This document shows positions 22,926-35,831 of a stretch of 64,000 nt of DNA, piece by piece. Position numbers and translations under genes: made by a program. Every line of letters begins with the position of its first letter. The stretch's first letter is position 1. The DNA is from Copromyces sp. CBS 386.78 (taxonomy: Eukaryota; Ascomycota; Sordariomycetes; Sordariales; Sordariaceae): NCBI GenBank assembly GCA_030685235.1, contig MU839088.1, positions 310,001 to 374,000 on the forward strand, given 5' to 3'. The notes under the pieces were generated by a model, which was given only the letters and a program-made list of their open reading frames with translations, did not search any database and was not told where the DNA came from.

Positions 22926-25900
22926 TATGATGGTGGTGATGATAAAAGGCGATAAAGTACCAAGGAACTGGGGGTACGGAACAGGCGCTTCTCGTTATCT
23001 GATGAGAAGGTGGTGGTTAGATGGCTTGCTAGAGTAGAGAGGTAGGGATATAGCTTGGGAACTGTGTGGCAGATTAGGGGTCGGTATCCGAGACGGGATG
23101 TCGAGGCCGAGAGGGGAACTGCAGCGTTGGTGGTTTCCGCGGCCTGAAACATTCCAAACCCGTTTCGTTGCTCGTCAAGAGTGTGAAGGGGAAAAGGGAC
23201 AGAAGGGGCAGATCAGGGTAGCAGGTAGGTAGAAACAACCAAGGAAGCAGGCTGAAGTAAGTGGCTCAGTTGCGGGGGTGGGAGCAGGTTGGTGTAACTC
23301 ACAGCGCCGGAAAGTAGTGACGTTGATTAAAAATTGTGTTGGGAGAAAAGGACCACCTGGCAGCTCGAAGCTTATAAAGTCCGCGTGTGTGTGGTGTGGT
23401 GGTTAAATGTTCGGCAATGCCTGGGAAATACCGAAGGGTAAAAAAACTAATCCAATGCAGGACAGATAAGAAGACGAGACGGAGGGGAAAACGGGCGAGG
23501 AGACTCGATGACAATAGGTGGCAAGCTTATTGTTGGTCTTTCTATAGCATCATGCACCGGACTGGCGATCGATCCTGGGGGTGTCGAAGGGGAAGAAGGG
23601 GAACCTCAATGGGAGGAACTCGAGGAGTCTCTAAGAGGAAGGGAGGGGGGGGGAAGAGTGGATGGAGCGGGATGGAGGAAAAGTCAAAGGTTCGGAGACG
23701 GCGACGAAGCCAAAAGGCGGCGAACAAAAGAGGTTATAGCGGACCGGAGCTGAAGAGGCCACAATTGCCCGTGGTCGGGTCAATGACATGGAAGCTGGGG
23801 CCTGGAGGCTAGCGTTAGGGACCTGGTCGTGTGAGGAACGAATGGAAGTGGGAGTTGTGTCCAGAATGGGTTCAAGTTGTCCTTAAAAGCTCCCTGATAC
23901 GCTGCAACATATTCAACGTCTCCAAAAAAATGTCTGGCCAGTTCCCCTCAGGTCGCATGCCTCGTCGCCCGCCCCGGCACCCCCTCCACGGCTGCCGCTG
24001 GGCCAAGTCCCAGGCGGGCGAAGTGGCAGGTACGTAGCCTTTGGGCGAACCATTCCTCTTGTGGCTTAGCGCACGTATTGCAAAGTCACCACCGCAGCAG
24101 ATCCACCCAAAAGACCGGACCAATTATGTGTCGAAATTCAACCTCAGTCGGCCCTCATTGGGCAGCTGGGCCGAGCTCTGACGAACTCTGGTTACCAGGC
24201 TGGCACAGCTGCTGGCTGCCGCACAAAAAATGTTGGGCAAAACTTGCCCGAAGCAGCTCGCATCACTTAACAGCTGCCAATCCGTCCAGAAGCTCCTGGC
24301 GGGCCGTCCTGACGAGGAAATAGGGGCTCCTGCTTCACATGGCATTAACACCATATTCTTTACAGCAGTTACCATAACAATGACCGAACTGGAGGATTCC
24401 AACAGCTTCTCCATGTTTCCAGTCTGGTGGTCTCTTCTCCTTTTCCAACATCCAATACGTATCGTCTGATGAACTCACCTCCAACCATGCCGTGTAAACT
24501 AGTTTTGGCTAATCGGATAGGATCGATTTACAGAACCAACGGTCACAGGCAACAGACCGAGTACAAGAAACATCATGAGCGAGACCGCAGAGACATTGAA
24601 CGACACCTTCGAGTGAAAACCAGTTAACCCACGACATCGACGCTATCACACAGCTCTGCTTCAATGGCCGAGCAATGGCATTCAACCCTTTTAGGGTCTG
24701 TGCCCATAGCCTAGTGGCTGAGAAAGAAATCATCCAACCTTTGCTGGGAGACATCAGGAAGCTTTCAGCGAACTTTGTTTTGGAAAATAGGGAATGATTT
24801 GTGGACAAAGCCATCGAACCCGGGAATAACACTTCTCTGTGGTTATCAGTAGTCTCAGAGGGGCCTACACATATCATTCACTTTCAACAATGGGATGGGC
24901 TCCGGTAGGAAACTCCTCCGTACGATGGAAGAACGACGGTCCTCCGCCCTCATGGATGATCGCGGTGAATGGAGGAGGCGTTTCACACTGAGTGATTCAT
25001 GCCCTCGATTTCTTTTCCTTGACACTTACCATCTGTTGGCGAATATTGCAATGGAGGTTGGTCTAGGCGTCCGTTGGACTCCCGACAGAAAGAGGCACGT
25101 TGGCCTGTATAGCTCCTTGGATTCTGTCCTTTCCCGATATGGCCGTGACGAGTGTCTGCTATTTAAGTTATTGAACACTCTGCGTTTCTTCAACAGCCCC
25201 CGTGACAAACCATAATACTTCTCTTCTAGTGTTAACAATCTGCTCTCGTGTTCCTTTGTTCATTCTGCTTGACACGCCTCTCAAACAGTCAGAAGAGACA
25301 CCGCATTTGTTCCCGATAACACCGATAGTCACAACTCCTGGGCTCGACTCTCAACATCAGGCCCGCCTGTGTACATTGGACCCTGCACTCAGCCTCCACA
25401 ACCGCATCCTGACTCTAGCAAACGCTTTACTGAAACCAGGAGGGCAAAATTATGATACTGCTTGCTGGAAGAACTCAGCTACACAGACAAAACAACGTAG
25501 AAGACGGTACGGTAACCTGTGATGAGAACCATTAACGCTGACCAAGATGAGCATTTTTTACCAGTCTCAAAAGGAGAAAGCAAGCATAAGGAGATACCGC
25601 GATGTTCTCCCTCGAAGGGGAGTTGCTGACCAGCCAAAAGTCCAAAGCGCACCCACTATCCATTCAGATCATGATAGAAGCGGATAAGAACCAGCAACGG
25701 AAAACTGTCAGCCATGGAAAAAAAGAAAATTAAAAAAAATCAAGGCAAGGCGTAAAAAAGAAGGGGGGGAGCTTCATGTCAGGCCGCCATGCATTCTAAT
25801 TCTCATCCAAGACCGCACGCCTGACAACGACAACTCTTGAATCAATCTGCTACATCTTACAGCTGACTCTCGTTGAGTGGACCACACTCCACTACAACGG

Positions 25901-26186
25901 GCGTCACCAACCCAACTACAAGTCGGGCGATAGGCAGCTTATCTATGACAGAACCGGCTTCATTCCCGATCCTGACAAATTGATTCCTCGACATATATCA
26001 TGCTCCTATTACAAGCTTGTATATCGATCCTAGCCTTCTTCCAGGGCTGCTGCTCCCTATGACTATATCAATCTCCGTCACTTAACCATTACCCGCTCAC
26101 GGGACTGAGACTCACGACTTCCACAGCCTGTGTCGGAGTCTTGGTTTTTTTTCTTTGTCTTTTCCTTGTTTTTGCTTTTCGTTTTT

Positions 26187-26253
<67 letters not shown>

Positions 26254-29200
26254 TTTGACTGAAAAGAGGGCTGAATAAAGAGTAAAACGGGAATGGTGAA
26301 GAGAGAGTTTCAAGAGAGTCTAAAGACAGTCCGAAGAGAAATAACCAAAAGTGGGCCAGCTTGAACCCATCTTCAGCTCAGTCACACCAACAAGTACATC
26401 CCAAAACACCAAAAGTGATAACCATCCTTTGACTCCCTTGACTCTCGGTAGGTACTCAAACTCCCCCATGAGTCACATGTACGATAAGTCTAACCGATGG
26501 ACCAGACTAACCTGTCAAGGGGCAAAAAGAGACAAAAGGGACTAAAACTGAAGTGAACACTCAATTCAAACTCGGCACGTCTGAAAGTCTACCTCGAGCC
26601 TCCCTGCATATATATGTATCTGCCTACCTGCCAGTCAGCCTGCTTGTCTGTCTGGAAGCACCGGGGCGGACGGAAATAAAACGGTAGATTTGAGCCTGAA
26701 AGTCTAGAGAAAGCGAGCGAGACACAACGGGCAACGGGCGGGTACCAACAGCCACATAGCCCAAATACGTATCATATGTCTCGCTCCCGTTTCCCGTCTC
26801 CATGGTTCCCAATCCTTCAAAGATGCCTCCCGTGGTTATGTCCCAAGTCCAAAGCTCACCATATCCAGTCTTCACAGTTAGGTACCCATAGCCCACACAC
26901 GATATTCATCTCATCCTACCCTCGATAGACATATGCTATGTACGTGTGACACCCTTCGGCTCCAGGCTGCAGGGTCCCGTTATCCGCCATTCCTTCGCCT
27001 GATGTCCCTGGCAGAGCGTAATCTGACCCATATACCGTCCGCGAACCCGATTTAGCGTTGCTGTCTGGTACGCGTGACGAGTTTGGTGGTCTGGAACGTT
27101 TTTTGTTGTGGTGATTGTTCCTGTTTCATGTTCCAATTGTGGCGTTTTTTTTTGTTTTGATTCAGACAGGTGGAGGTTGAGGCTGTGTTAGCGAATAGTG
27201 ACTGAGTAAGTAGTGAATGGGCTGGCAGTGTTTCTGAGGGGAAAAGAAGGGATCTTGTTGAAGTGGTCCTTGATATCCTTATGTTGCTTCGAAAGATCGT
27301 CATTTACCGATAGGCCGGAATTATGTATGTCAGCATGTTAGAATCCACGTGGTAGGGTAACCTTACATCGTCTTAGTATGTAGGGGGTAGGCAGTAAGGT
27401 AGTGGACGCCTCCGCCCCTAGACACTCTTTCTCTCGGCCCTTTCGTTCATGTTTGTCCAGTCTCAAAAGATGAAGTAGGGGTGGATGCCGATTTAGTAAG
27501 TGGCTTGTTTGATATAAAAACATTCCGCGCTTGTCTGTCAAACTTGAACCGACCACTACAACGTACCCTCGCTCGCCTCGGTACCATCACCGGCCCGAAG
27601 CCGTGGCGAGGATGAGGGCTGGTATGACTCACGGGAGGAACTACGACTTGGTCTCGAGGAAATTGACGAGATGAGAGCTCCTGTAGGATGTGATACCCGG
27701 ATGTGTGTCTTCGAGTCGAGAGCTAACATACGTCTAGACATGTCGACTCGGGACTCTTTTCTGGAACGACGTCTCAAGTTGCTTTGGATACATGGACAAA
27801 AATGTATCGCTTCGTGTTGAGACTGGCGCAGAGCTTGCGTATCGGGTAATGTGAAATCGACAACGGTATCATATGCTTTCCGTGCGTCTAAGACACAACC
27901 CACCCGCCCTTGGCTTTCGACTTTTCTTGCCGAGGAGCTTGCACTGATTCAACGAACGGTGCAAGTCCAGGTCATGGCTCCTGCAGGTACAACATGCTTC
28001 CCGAGACCGCCACGGCGGAGGAACATGATGGATTTGCATCTCAGACGTGTAGATTTTACACGTACCGTTGAATGGAAAGTTCCGATGACCGTCAGTTATA
28101 GATTGCTGCCCTTGACATGGTTGCCGATAATCTTGACGGACATCTTTCGGTACGGTTCGGGGGCCCTGGCAGGACGAGAAGATAAAGCCTGTCTCGGTAG
28201 ACCCGAGAATTGCGTGTCTGGACAAGGCAATGGCAGCAATCTAGCATGACCCCTTGAGCCGGCTACAATGCCGGATCATCGCCATGTAAAAGCCAAGGCG
28301 GTAGACGAACTCCAATCACCAGGGATGAGGTTCTCGGGGGTTATCACGCCTCGTGAAGTTTTCTCGTCCGCGATCCCTTGTTCATATCGATCCAAGCCAG
28401 GCTTCTGGCAGGTTTCTGGAAGACCAGCGAAGACGCATGGCGCGCGGCACGGCAAAAGAAGGGTGCCGGGTTTGTTTCCGCGCGCAGGAGACGTTCGGAT
28501 GATCCCGATCTCAGATGCGGATTGACGAGTGACGAGAAGTGTCCATCGAGCGAGGTCCAGAGAGCCAGCCCCGGCAGAAGAAGGCCAATCCATGGCATCA
28601 TGGTATCCCCAGCATGGAGCTCGATATAAGTCCTGCACAAAAAGGTACGTATGACGGTAACAACCTATCCGGCCTACAAGCACCCTGCAGAAGCGCCTTT
28701 TGCGTACCGCACCGACTGTTGCAGCACATGCACTGCAGTTGCAACACACATGCCGTTCGGGCTCGAGGTGGTATTTGCATGACAAGCGCGATATGTGCTT
28801 GGCTGGGGTGGTTCCCTACTTACCAATGTATAAAGCAGGTACATCCTCGACGCCTGTCATGAAATGTGAGAGACTCTGATTATGACCCTTATCGACGAGA
28901 ATCTGGCCAAGTTCCTTTGTCCCGTGGATGATTTCGATTCGCAAAATGAGGCATTGTAGGAGATTGGCGCCCCGTTTGACGGTAGACTGTCGGTTTGTCA
29001 CTCTCCTCTTGGACCAAGGCTGTCGTCGATTATGTACCTTTCCATTCATTCCCGGAGGAAGGGTGACAGAAAACCTCAAAACCTCGTATATCGAGTTGCT
29101 CCCGCGGCATTGTGCACCTCATGGTGAGACTTGTCACTGCGTGCACACTCCATCCGCCAACAAGGTTTTAGGGGAAGGAGAGAAGGTGAGACCTCGTTTC

Positions 29201-32200
29201 ACTGAAGGGGAGACACACACACAGGCTTCGAGTCGTGCTTGTGTGCTGGCTTGCTTGTACGTGGAGGTTTGTCTGTTGTTGTGCAATCAGAATTTTGGAT
29301 GGCTCGTGGGAGGTGTCGGCTTGGTCAGGCCGGCCCGTTAGGAAACGGAAGACACAGGCGAAACGGAATTTGTTAGGTCTTTCGCCGTTGTCAGAGTCTG
29401 AGGCGCTAACAGCTAGCTCCTAGCTCCTTGTGGCACAACCAAGTACCGTCCAGTGTAACGAAGCGGGCTCAACCGTTACTACGCTGCAGTATTTCAGATG
29501 ATAGCTGTCGTTGGTGCAACCACACCTTGAAGCGTATAGGCGGACCGATTCGTCACTTGAGGATGGTGCTCTGATAATTTTGACGCCGAATACCTCGCTA
29601 CCACTTCGACATCCTTCCCCGTCAACCTTTCAGTTCCGTCTCGTAGGCTTCCCCCTCCCGTCGATATTACCAAGTTATTCCAACACCTCGGGAGATAGGT
29701 AGTCGTCGTAGACTGGAGCTTGGTGTGCCATTAGCCTATGATCTCATATGGGTATAGCAGGCGTGGTGTATATTTCAGCGAACAAGTATTACACAATGCC
29801 CAAGCCCTGACGCAACGAATAGTCAAGAAGGCGACCGCATCACCGTCTCGCTTCAGTTGTTGACTTGGCCCCTTACATGCCTAGCCTGCATAGAGCGCAT
29901 CACGAAACTTGGCGCTATTCCCAACTCCATGGGTTGGGATCTGAAGTGCGTGAGTGACTAGTATGACTAGCCTGCCGTTTTCATCTGTTTGGAGGCGACC
30001 CATCGGTAGCACATGGCATTTCCACCACGACCAACTATAATTGTACGTAGTTATACGGCGAAGCAGGAGGCGGCGATTGCTGGCCTGTTCAACCCATCCA
30101 CAGACCACAGACCACAGCCCACAGCATCCCCAGAATCTTGCGAAACACAAGGCTCATTGCAGGAGCGCTTGTCCAAGGACTGCCAGGTTTACCACTGGTC
30201 TCGATATTGAAGGAATTCCAAACCTGGAGGATGAAGTTTCGCGCGCGGAAGGGCTGCCGCGGCCCCACAGGCCGGCCCTTGCTTGCCTTTCGACCCGGTG
30301 CCGCTCTGGCCAAGGTCACAGACTACAAGAAAAAAGAGTGGACGCCAAACGCCAGGGACAGGGACGTGGAAATCCAAGGACCAAGATAGGCGTTTCGAGA
30401 CTCCGCCCGTTAGGCCATGTCTATCTACCCCACAAGTCCGGGGCATTTAATCACGGTTGCCGAGAGGACGGCGTGTTAAACAGGCGTGATAGCCTCCACC
30501 TTGGACCTCCCCTTGGACGTAAGCTGCCCCGTATCTGATATGTACCGAGGGACCAAATCTTGGCTGATGAGCGTGATGGCGACACGAGATAGTTGGCCGA
30601 TTTCCAATGTTGGTTAGAGACGGTCCTATCGCGCCGAGGTTGAACACGCGAGGAAGCTGGAGCACCACAGCACCTCACTGTACGCAGAAAGAGACGGACC
30701 TGACGGAGGAGAAGGAGGGGTCGTCCTGCTGCCATGAATGACATGGGCGAGCAAAGAGTGTGGCTGTGTTGTTGAGGTACTGTCAGACAGAAAGCCGGAG
30801 AGGTTGCACGCCGTCCAGTTCTCCAAAACGTCCATGGCCAGAATCGGCTTGGACGTGCTATGTACAAGTAGTAGCCCTCGCAAGACAGGGAAGGATATCG
30901 GGACAACAGACCGAGCCAGACTGGTCTCGGACGTAATCCTGCAAACGTGGGAGAGTGCAGCAAGTTAAGTATCGACATGTCCCCTTGAGTGAGTGCTAAC
31001 GGCGCCAAGCAAGGTCCAGAGCGGGTTGTTGGACGGGGAAGCAACGGGATGGTGCCCAGTGATGCCAATCATGCCAATTGAATGAATTCAAGACAAAGTC
31101 AAGAAACGAGGGGAGAAGGTTGAAGACGTCGTGCGTGGCGCCCTGGTCCCTGTCCCCATCGCCGTTCCGTTGCCGCCGCCGGCGGTTGAACAGCAGGTGA
31201 AGCCTTTCACAGGCGCCTTTTTGCAGTGGCAGCAGTGGTCAGAAGTGGGCTCTCTTCAACTGCAATGGCACCGCACTGGACCCGGCAGTCAGTCCCACTC
31301 TTCCGTCTCCACCGTCCCCACCTGCCCACATTACAGAGTGAAGCCAGACTCGAGCGAGAAGGGCGGACATACTTGCCGTCTGTCTGTCTACAACTGACCG
31401 AAAAGTGTACGTGCCTCAGCTGTGTGTGTGTGGTGCAGCAAGCAACAGCCGCCCGACAGCAGTTAAGCAGTCTGATCCTTTTTCTTAAATTATTTTTAAA
31501 AAAAAGAAATTTCTCTTTTTTTTTTTTTTTTTCGGGATATTGACATATGCTCCCCTGAACTCTGCGTCCCCGTCTCCAATTCCATCTGGCATCTGCAGAC
31601 CGAGTGCCCGTCCCCGCCCGCCGTCCGACCGTCAGCAACACCGGACGACACGCAACACGGACAACTTCAGACGACAGCAGCAGCAGCAACAGCAGCGCCG
31701 CGCATACAGTCCCCAACGACAGCCCGTCAGCTCGGGTTGTTTGAGCCCGGCCAAGAGAAAAAGTCGATAACGAGATTGACGAGTTTAGTCTTTTGTAAAC
31801 GGGACCACATCGACAACCGACTCGCACAAGTTGGACCACGATTGGACACACACAGCCCAAAGCAAGCAAACCCCCGCGCCGCCCACCCAGTCACCCAGTC
31901 CCTCTTGAGAGTCTGCGCACTTGTAGCACCACCACGAGAGCGACCCCAGTTGCTTGCCCCAGCACCACAAGCACCGTGGTACTTGGATTATACCCGACCT
32001 TGGCCTGTTCGATCGGGCGCCGTGCAAAGACCACAAAGCGAACGTCTGGTAACCACCTCCAAAGGTAGCTGGACCCTGACCTTATGATAAGCACTCTAAA
32101 GCTTTGAGATGCATCAAGAGATCGTCACCAGAAAGAGACCCAAGAGACTACACGAACGAGACGGGGAAAAGTGAAAAGCGACACGCAGAGTCTATCTAGG

Positions 32201-32685
32201 TGGTCCGAGTTCCAACACACAAGCAACAACAGAAACCATCGCCCTTCCTGAATTTAGGTACCTAGTCCCCGCCAAACCAAGCATCGCCGGTCCGGGGTCA
32301 GGGCTGTCTCTTTTTTTCCTTGACCACCTTGTACCTTCAACTTGTACACGATCCCACCACAAACCAAAGCGCAACTTTCGACCAGCATCAAGCTTCCAGG
32401 GTCCGTCCCCTTCAATTGTCGACTTCTTGTCTTGTCCGTTCTGTGTCTGCGACCCTGGCCTGCCACTTCCCTTGCCATCTATCCCGCCCGCCTCAATAAC
32501 TGCTACCACCCCCCCCCAATTCCCGTCTCTTCTCCAAGTCTCGCCTGCTTTGGTTGACCCGGCCCTAGCCAAACCGTCCGCCAGTACCGTATGTTGAACA
32601 TCTTTCTTGTCTTTTCTTATTCTTAGTTACCCCATCTTTTAGCCCTCGCTCTGCCCTCCCCGACTAGGGTTAGGTTTCTTTTGCA
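22926..32685. other. Gene-poor 9.8-kb interval between divergent scp160 and the PAK kinase
   Basis: No coding region with recognisable domains on either strand. Many overlapping frames of 60-205 codons (for example 27851-28249, 28276-28785 minus and 30451-31068 minus) have no conserved motif and occur in competing frames, as expected by chance in GC-rich DNA. The part from about 31.1 to 32.7 kb, CT-rich and ending at the kinase start, is probably its promoter and long leader. A 61-nt T homopolymer lies at 26190-26250 and a shorter T run near 31517-31532. No RNA gene was recognised. Confidence 0.5.
26190..26250. repeat. Homopolymer tract T(61)
   Basis: Uninterrupted run of 61 thymines inside the gene-poor interval, flanked on the left by further T/C-rich DNA. 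Exact length may vary among isolates or reflect assembly uncertainty. Confidence 0.85.
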
Positions 32686-35600
32686 ATGACCATGGATGGC
32701 CAGCTCTCTCTCCTCTCGCCCACTTCGTCCTCCTCCGCTTCGCATCGCAAAAGACTCACAAAGAAGCAACGCCCGCCATCCGCAAATCACCGCACTAGCT
32801 CCTCTTTCAATGTCGAATCGCTCCGTATTGACGCCCAATCTCTAGACAGCAAACGGAGCTCCTCCAGCCTGCGCCGGGGCCCCAATAGCAGCCAAAGCCC
32901 GTCTTTGGCCAGGACCGTATCCGTCCCAGTCGTCCCTTCAAACGCGCCCGCCAAAGCCAGCAACCTCTCTTTGCCACGCTCCCACACCACTCGCTCCCAA
33001 TCCGCAAATCGCCCTTACAATCCGACCCAGACAATACCAGCCAACGGCTTTATCCTCTCGTCGTCGCATTCCCATTCTCAATCGCAGCCTTATCCCAGTG
33101 CTGCCGCCAGCACCACCGTTACTAGCTCCAGGAACAAGGACACATCCAAGCAGTACGACCCACTAGATTCCTGCATTGGATCCTTCGATCAAAACAAATC
33201 ATCCACGGATGAACTGATTGGCGCTCCATTCGACGGCAAAGCCATTCTCAATCGAATCGAGGCGACAAAATTATCAGCCGCGCCCGCGCCCACGTCCACG
33301 AACACAATTGCGCACTCCAACAACATATCTCCTCGCCGTATCGCCCCTCCTCCTCCTCCCCCGCTTACTCTATCGCGTTCAAACACAGACTCCAAGGCTG
33401 TGAGATCTTCTAAACCATCAAAGTCGCCCAAATCAACCTCACCAAACAAGACCATGGGCGCGTCGTCATTCCGCCAGTCGGCGAGTTTCTCGTCGGCTGA
33501 ACAACTCCCACCAAGCGAAAAGCCGTCCAAATCAGAGAGCAGTTCTTCGAGTAACAAGAGACACTCCGGTGATGGCAAAGAGTCCAGAGTTCCCGGCATG
33601 CTAAGGAAGAAGTCGGGCTTCTCCGGCTTCATGAATAGTTTAGTTGGGTCTCAAAAAAAGCCGTTGATTTCGGCACCAGAGAACCCCGTTCACGTAACAC
33701 ATGTCGGTTATGATAGCAATACCGGTCAATTCACGGTATGTTCCCATGCGCATTCGACTAGCTTGGATGTTGTCGATGGACTAACACGTTGATAGGGCTT
33801 GCCAAAAGAGTGGCAGCGTTTGATAAGCGAGAGTGGAATCACTGAGAAGGACAGAAGAGAACACCCACAGATTCTGGTTGATGTCCTCACATTCTACAAG
33901 GAGACGACGGAGAAGCCACAAGAAGATCAACAGCTAGAGAAGTTCCATGATGCACGAGCGGCCGATTTCCGCAGCCCACCAGTGACCGGCACCACTCCGC
34001 TCGTACTGCAGACAGGTGGTGGCTACACTCATGGTCCCATGTCGCCAATGATCAGTCCACCCGCTAGTCCTAGGTTTCCTCAAGTTGGCCATGAAGGCAG
34101 CTTTGAGAACCCTCGTGCGCCGCCGCCGGTACCCAAGGGCCCTGGTCCGCTTCCAGCAAAGGATATCAACCTAGTTCCCAGCCGACCGGCACCGAAGCCA
34201 CCAGCAAACATATCCACACGACCGCTCGTGCCCCCAACTTCATACCCAGCCAAGGATTCAGGCATTGGCATGCCACCGCCCGGTGATGAGCCCCCGATGC
34301 CGTACCTCCCTCCGAAGGATAATGCCCAGCATATGTACCAGGAGGAGCATAGAAACAGGTCAAGATCGAATTCCAGGACAAACGGCGCTGCTCCATTTTC
34401 TCCCGTGCAGGCCTCTCCACTGCTCCCGATCGCGGCGGCGAACCAGACCGCGGCTTATCAGCAGCAATTGTTGCAACACCAGCAAGAACAGGCCATGGCC
34501 CAAGCCCAAGCAGCGATGAGTGGTCAACTGAGCCGAGCTGCGAGCAAGAGACAACAACCTACTCCGCCCACCTCACAACACCAACACCCCCGGCAACCAG
34601 ACGTCAATGGAGCTCCTCGTATGCCACAAGCCCAAGGCGCAGTTCCCCAGGCGAGCGCAAGACCTCGTCACAGACCTCGGCAAAGCAACGCGATCGATGT
34701 GGTGGCTTCCCTCAAGAGAATATGCTCTGACGGTGACCCGAGAGAGATTTACCGCGGGTTTACCAAGATTGGTCAGGGTGCCTCTGGTGGTGTTTACACT
34801 GGCCATGAAACGGGAAGCAATAGACTGGTGGCCATCAAGCAAATGAACCTTGAGCAGCAACCGAAGAAGGACCTCATCATCAACGAGATCCTAGTTATGA
34901 AGGAGAGCTCACACCCCAACATTGTCAACTTTATTGACAGTTACCTGTGTGCCGGAGAATTGTGGGTGGTAATGGAGTACATGGAGGGTGGTAGCTTGAC
35001 GGATGTTGTCACGTTCAACATCATGACTGAAGGACAGATCGCGTCAGTGTGCCGAGAAACTCTCAGGGGCCTTCAACACCTGCACTCCAAGGGTGTCATC
35101 CACAGAGATATCAAGTCAGACAACATCCTACTTAGCATGGAAGGCAATATCAAGCTCAGTAAGTTCTCCCTTCGGACCTCTATGGCAATCTCGGAAGTTG
35201 CAATCTTTTACATGCACGTTTGGTGTTGTGACCCGTTGCTAACCCGTGTTCTTTCACCATAGCCGATTTTGGATTCTGTGCTACAATCAATGAAGCTCAA
35301 AGTAAGCGCACGACAATGGTCGGCACGCCTTATTGGATGGCGCCCGAGGTTGTGACACGCAAAGAGTACGGCCGCAAGGTGGATATCTGGTCACTGGGCA
35401 TTATGGCCATTGAGATGATCGAAGGAGAGCCTCCCTATTTGACCGAGTCGCCTCTCCGAGCACTTTGGCTCATTGCGACCAACGGCACGCCACACATCAA
35501 GGATGAGCAGTCGCTCTCGCCAGTATTCCGCGACTTCCTCTACTTTGCCCTCAAGGTGGACCCGGAGAAGAGGGCCAGCGCTCATGATCTGCTAAGGGTA

Positions 35601-35831
35601 AGTCTTGATTCATCCCCGTTACGGCGAATGGTTCAACCTATCTGCGGCTTCCCACATTCTGCTTCTCGCTGCCAGTTTCTCGTTGATGATGATATTCTCG
35701 CTGGGAACCCGAGCTAACCCCTGTAACAGCATGACTTCATGAACAAGTGCGTCGATTTATCAACACTGGCGCCCCTAGTCCGAGCAGCAAGGGAAGCCCG
35801 AGCCCAAGAGAAGGCTCGTAAAGGGCAGTAG
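32686..35831 (+). CDS. p21-activated kinase (STE20/PAK family) with CRIB domain
   Basis: Four exons: 32686-33735, 33796-35158, 35263-35597 and 35730-35831, giving 949 residues. The N-terminal third is Ser/Pro-rich. The CRIB motif, split by intron 1 (about 327-360, [20 protein letters not shown] then [10 protein letters not shown]), binds active Cdc42/Rac. A Pro/Gln-rich linker follows. The kinase domain is at about 669-920, with loop GQGASGGV (676-683), Lys698 in VAIK, catalytic HRD (Asp788), DFG across intron 2, and activation segment [16 protein letters not shown] see no PH domain, which favours a Ste20-type over a Cla4-type architecture, although kinase residues such as [13 protein letters not shown] are Cla4-like. 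From memory the N. crassa homologue may be stk-4. Expected roles are polarity, septation and MAPK signalling. Confidence 0.93.

Noticed and set aside
28276..28785. 169-codon minus-strand frame in the gene-poor interval
   Set aside because: Competes with several other frames of similar length, has no domain and no splice or start support.
30451..31068. 205-codon minus-strand frame
   Set aside because: Random-looking composition, no conserved motif, overlaps other frames.
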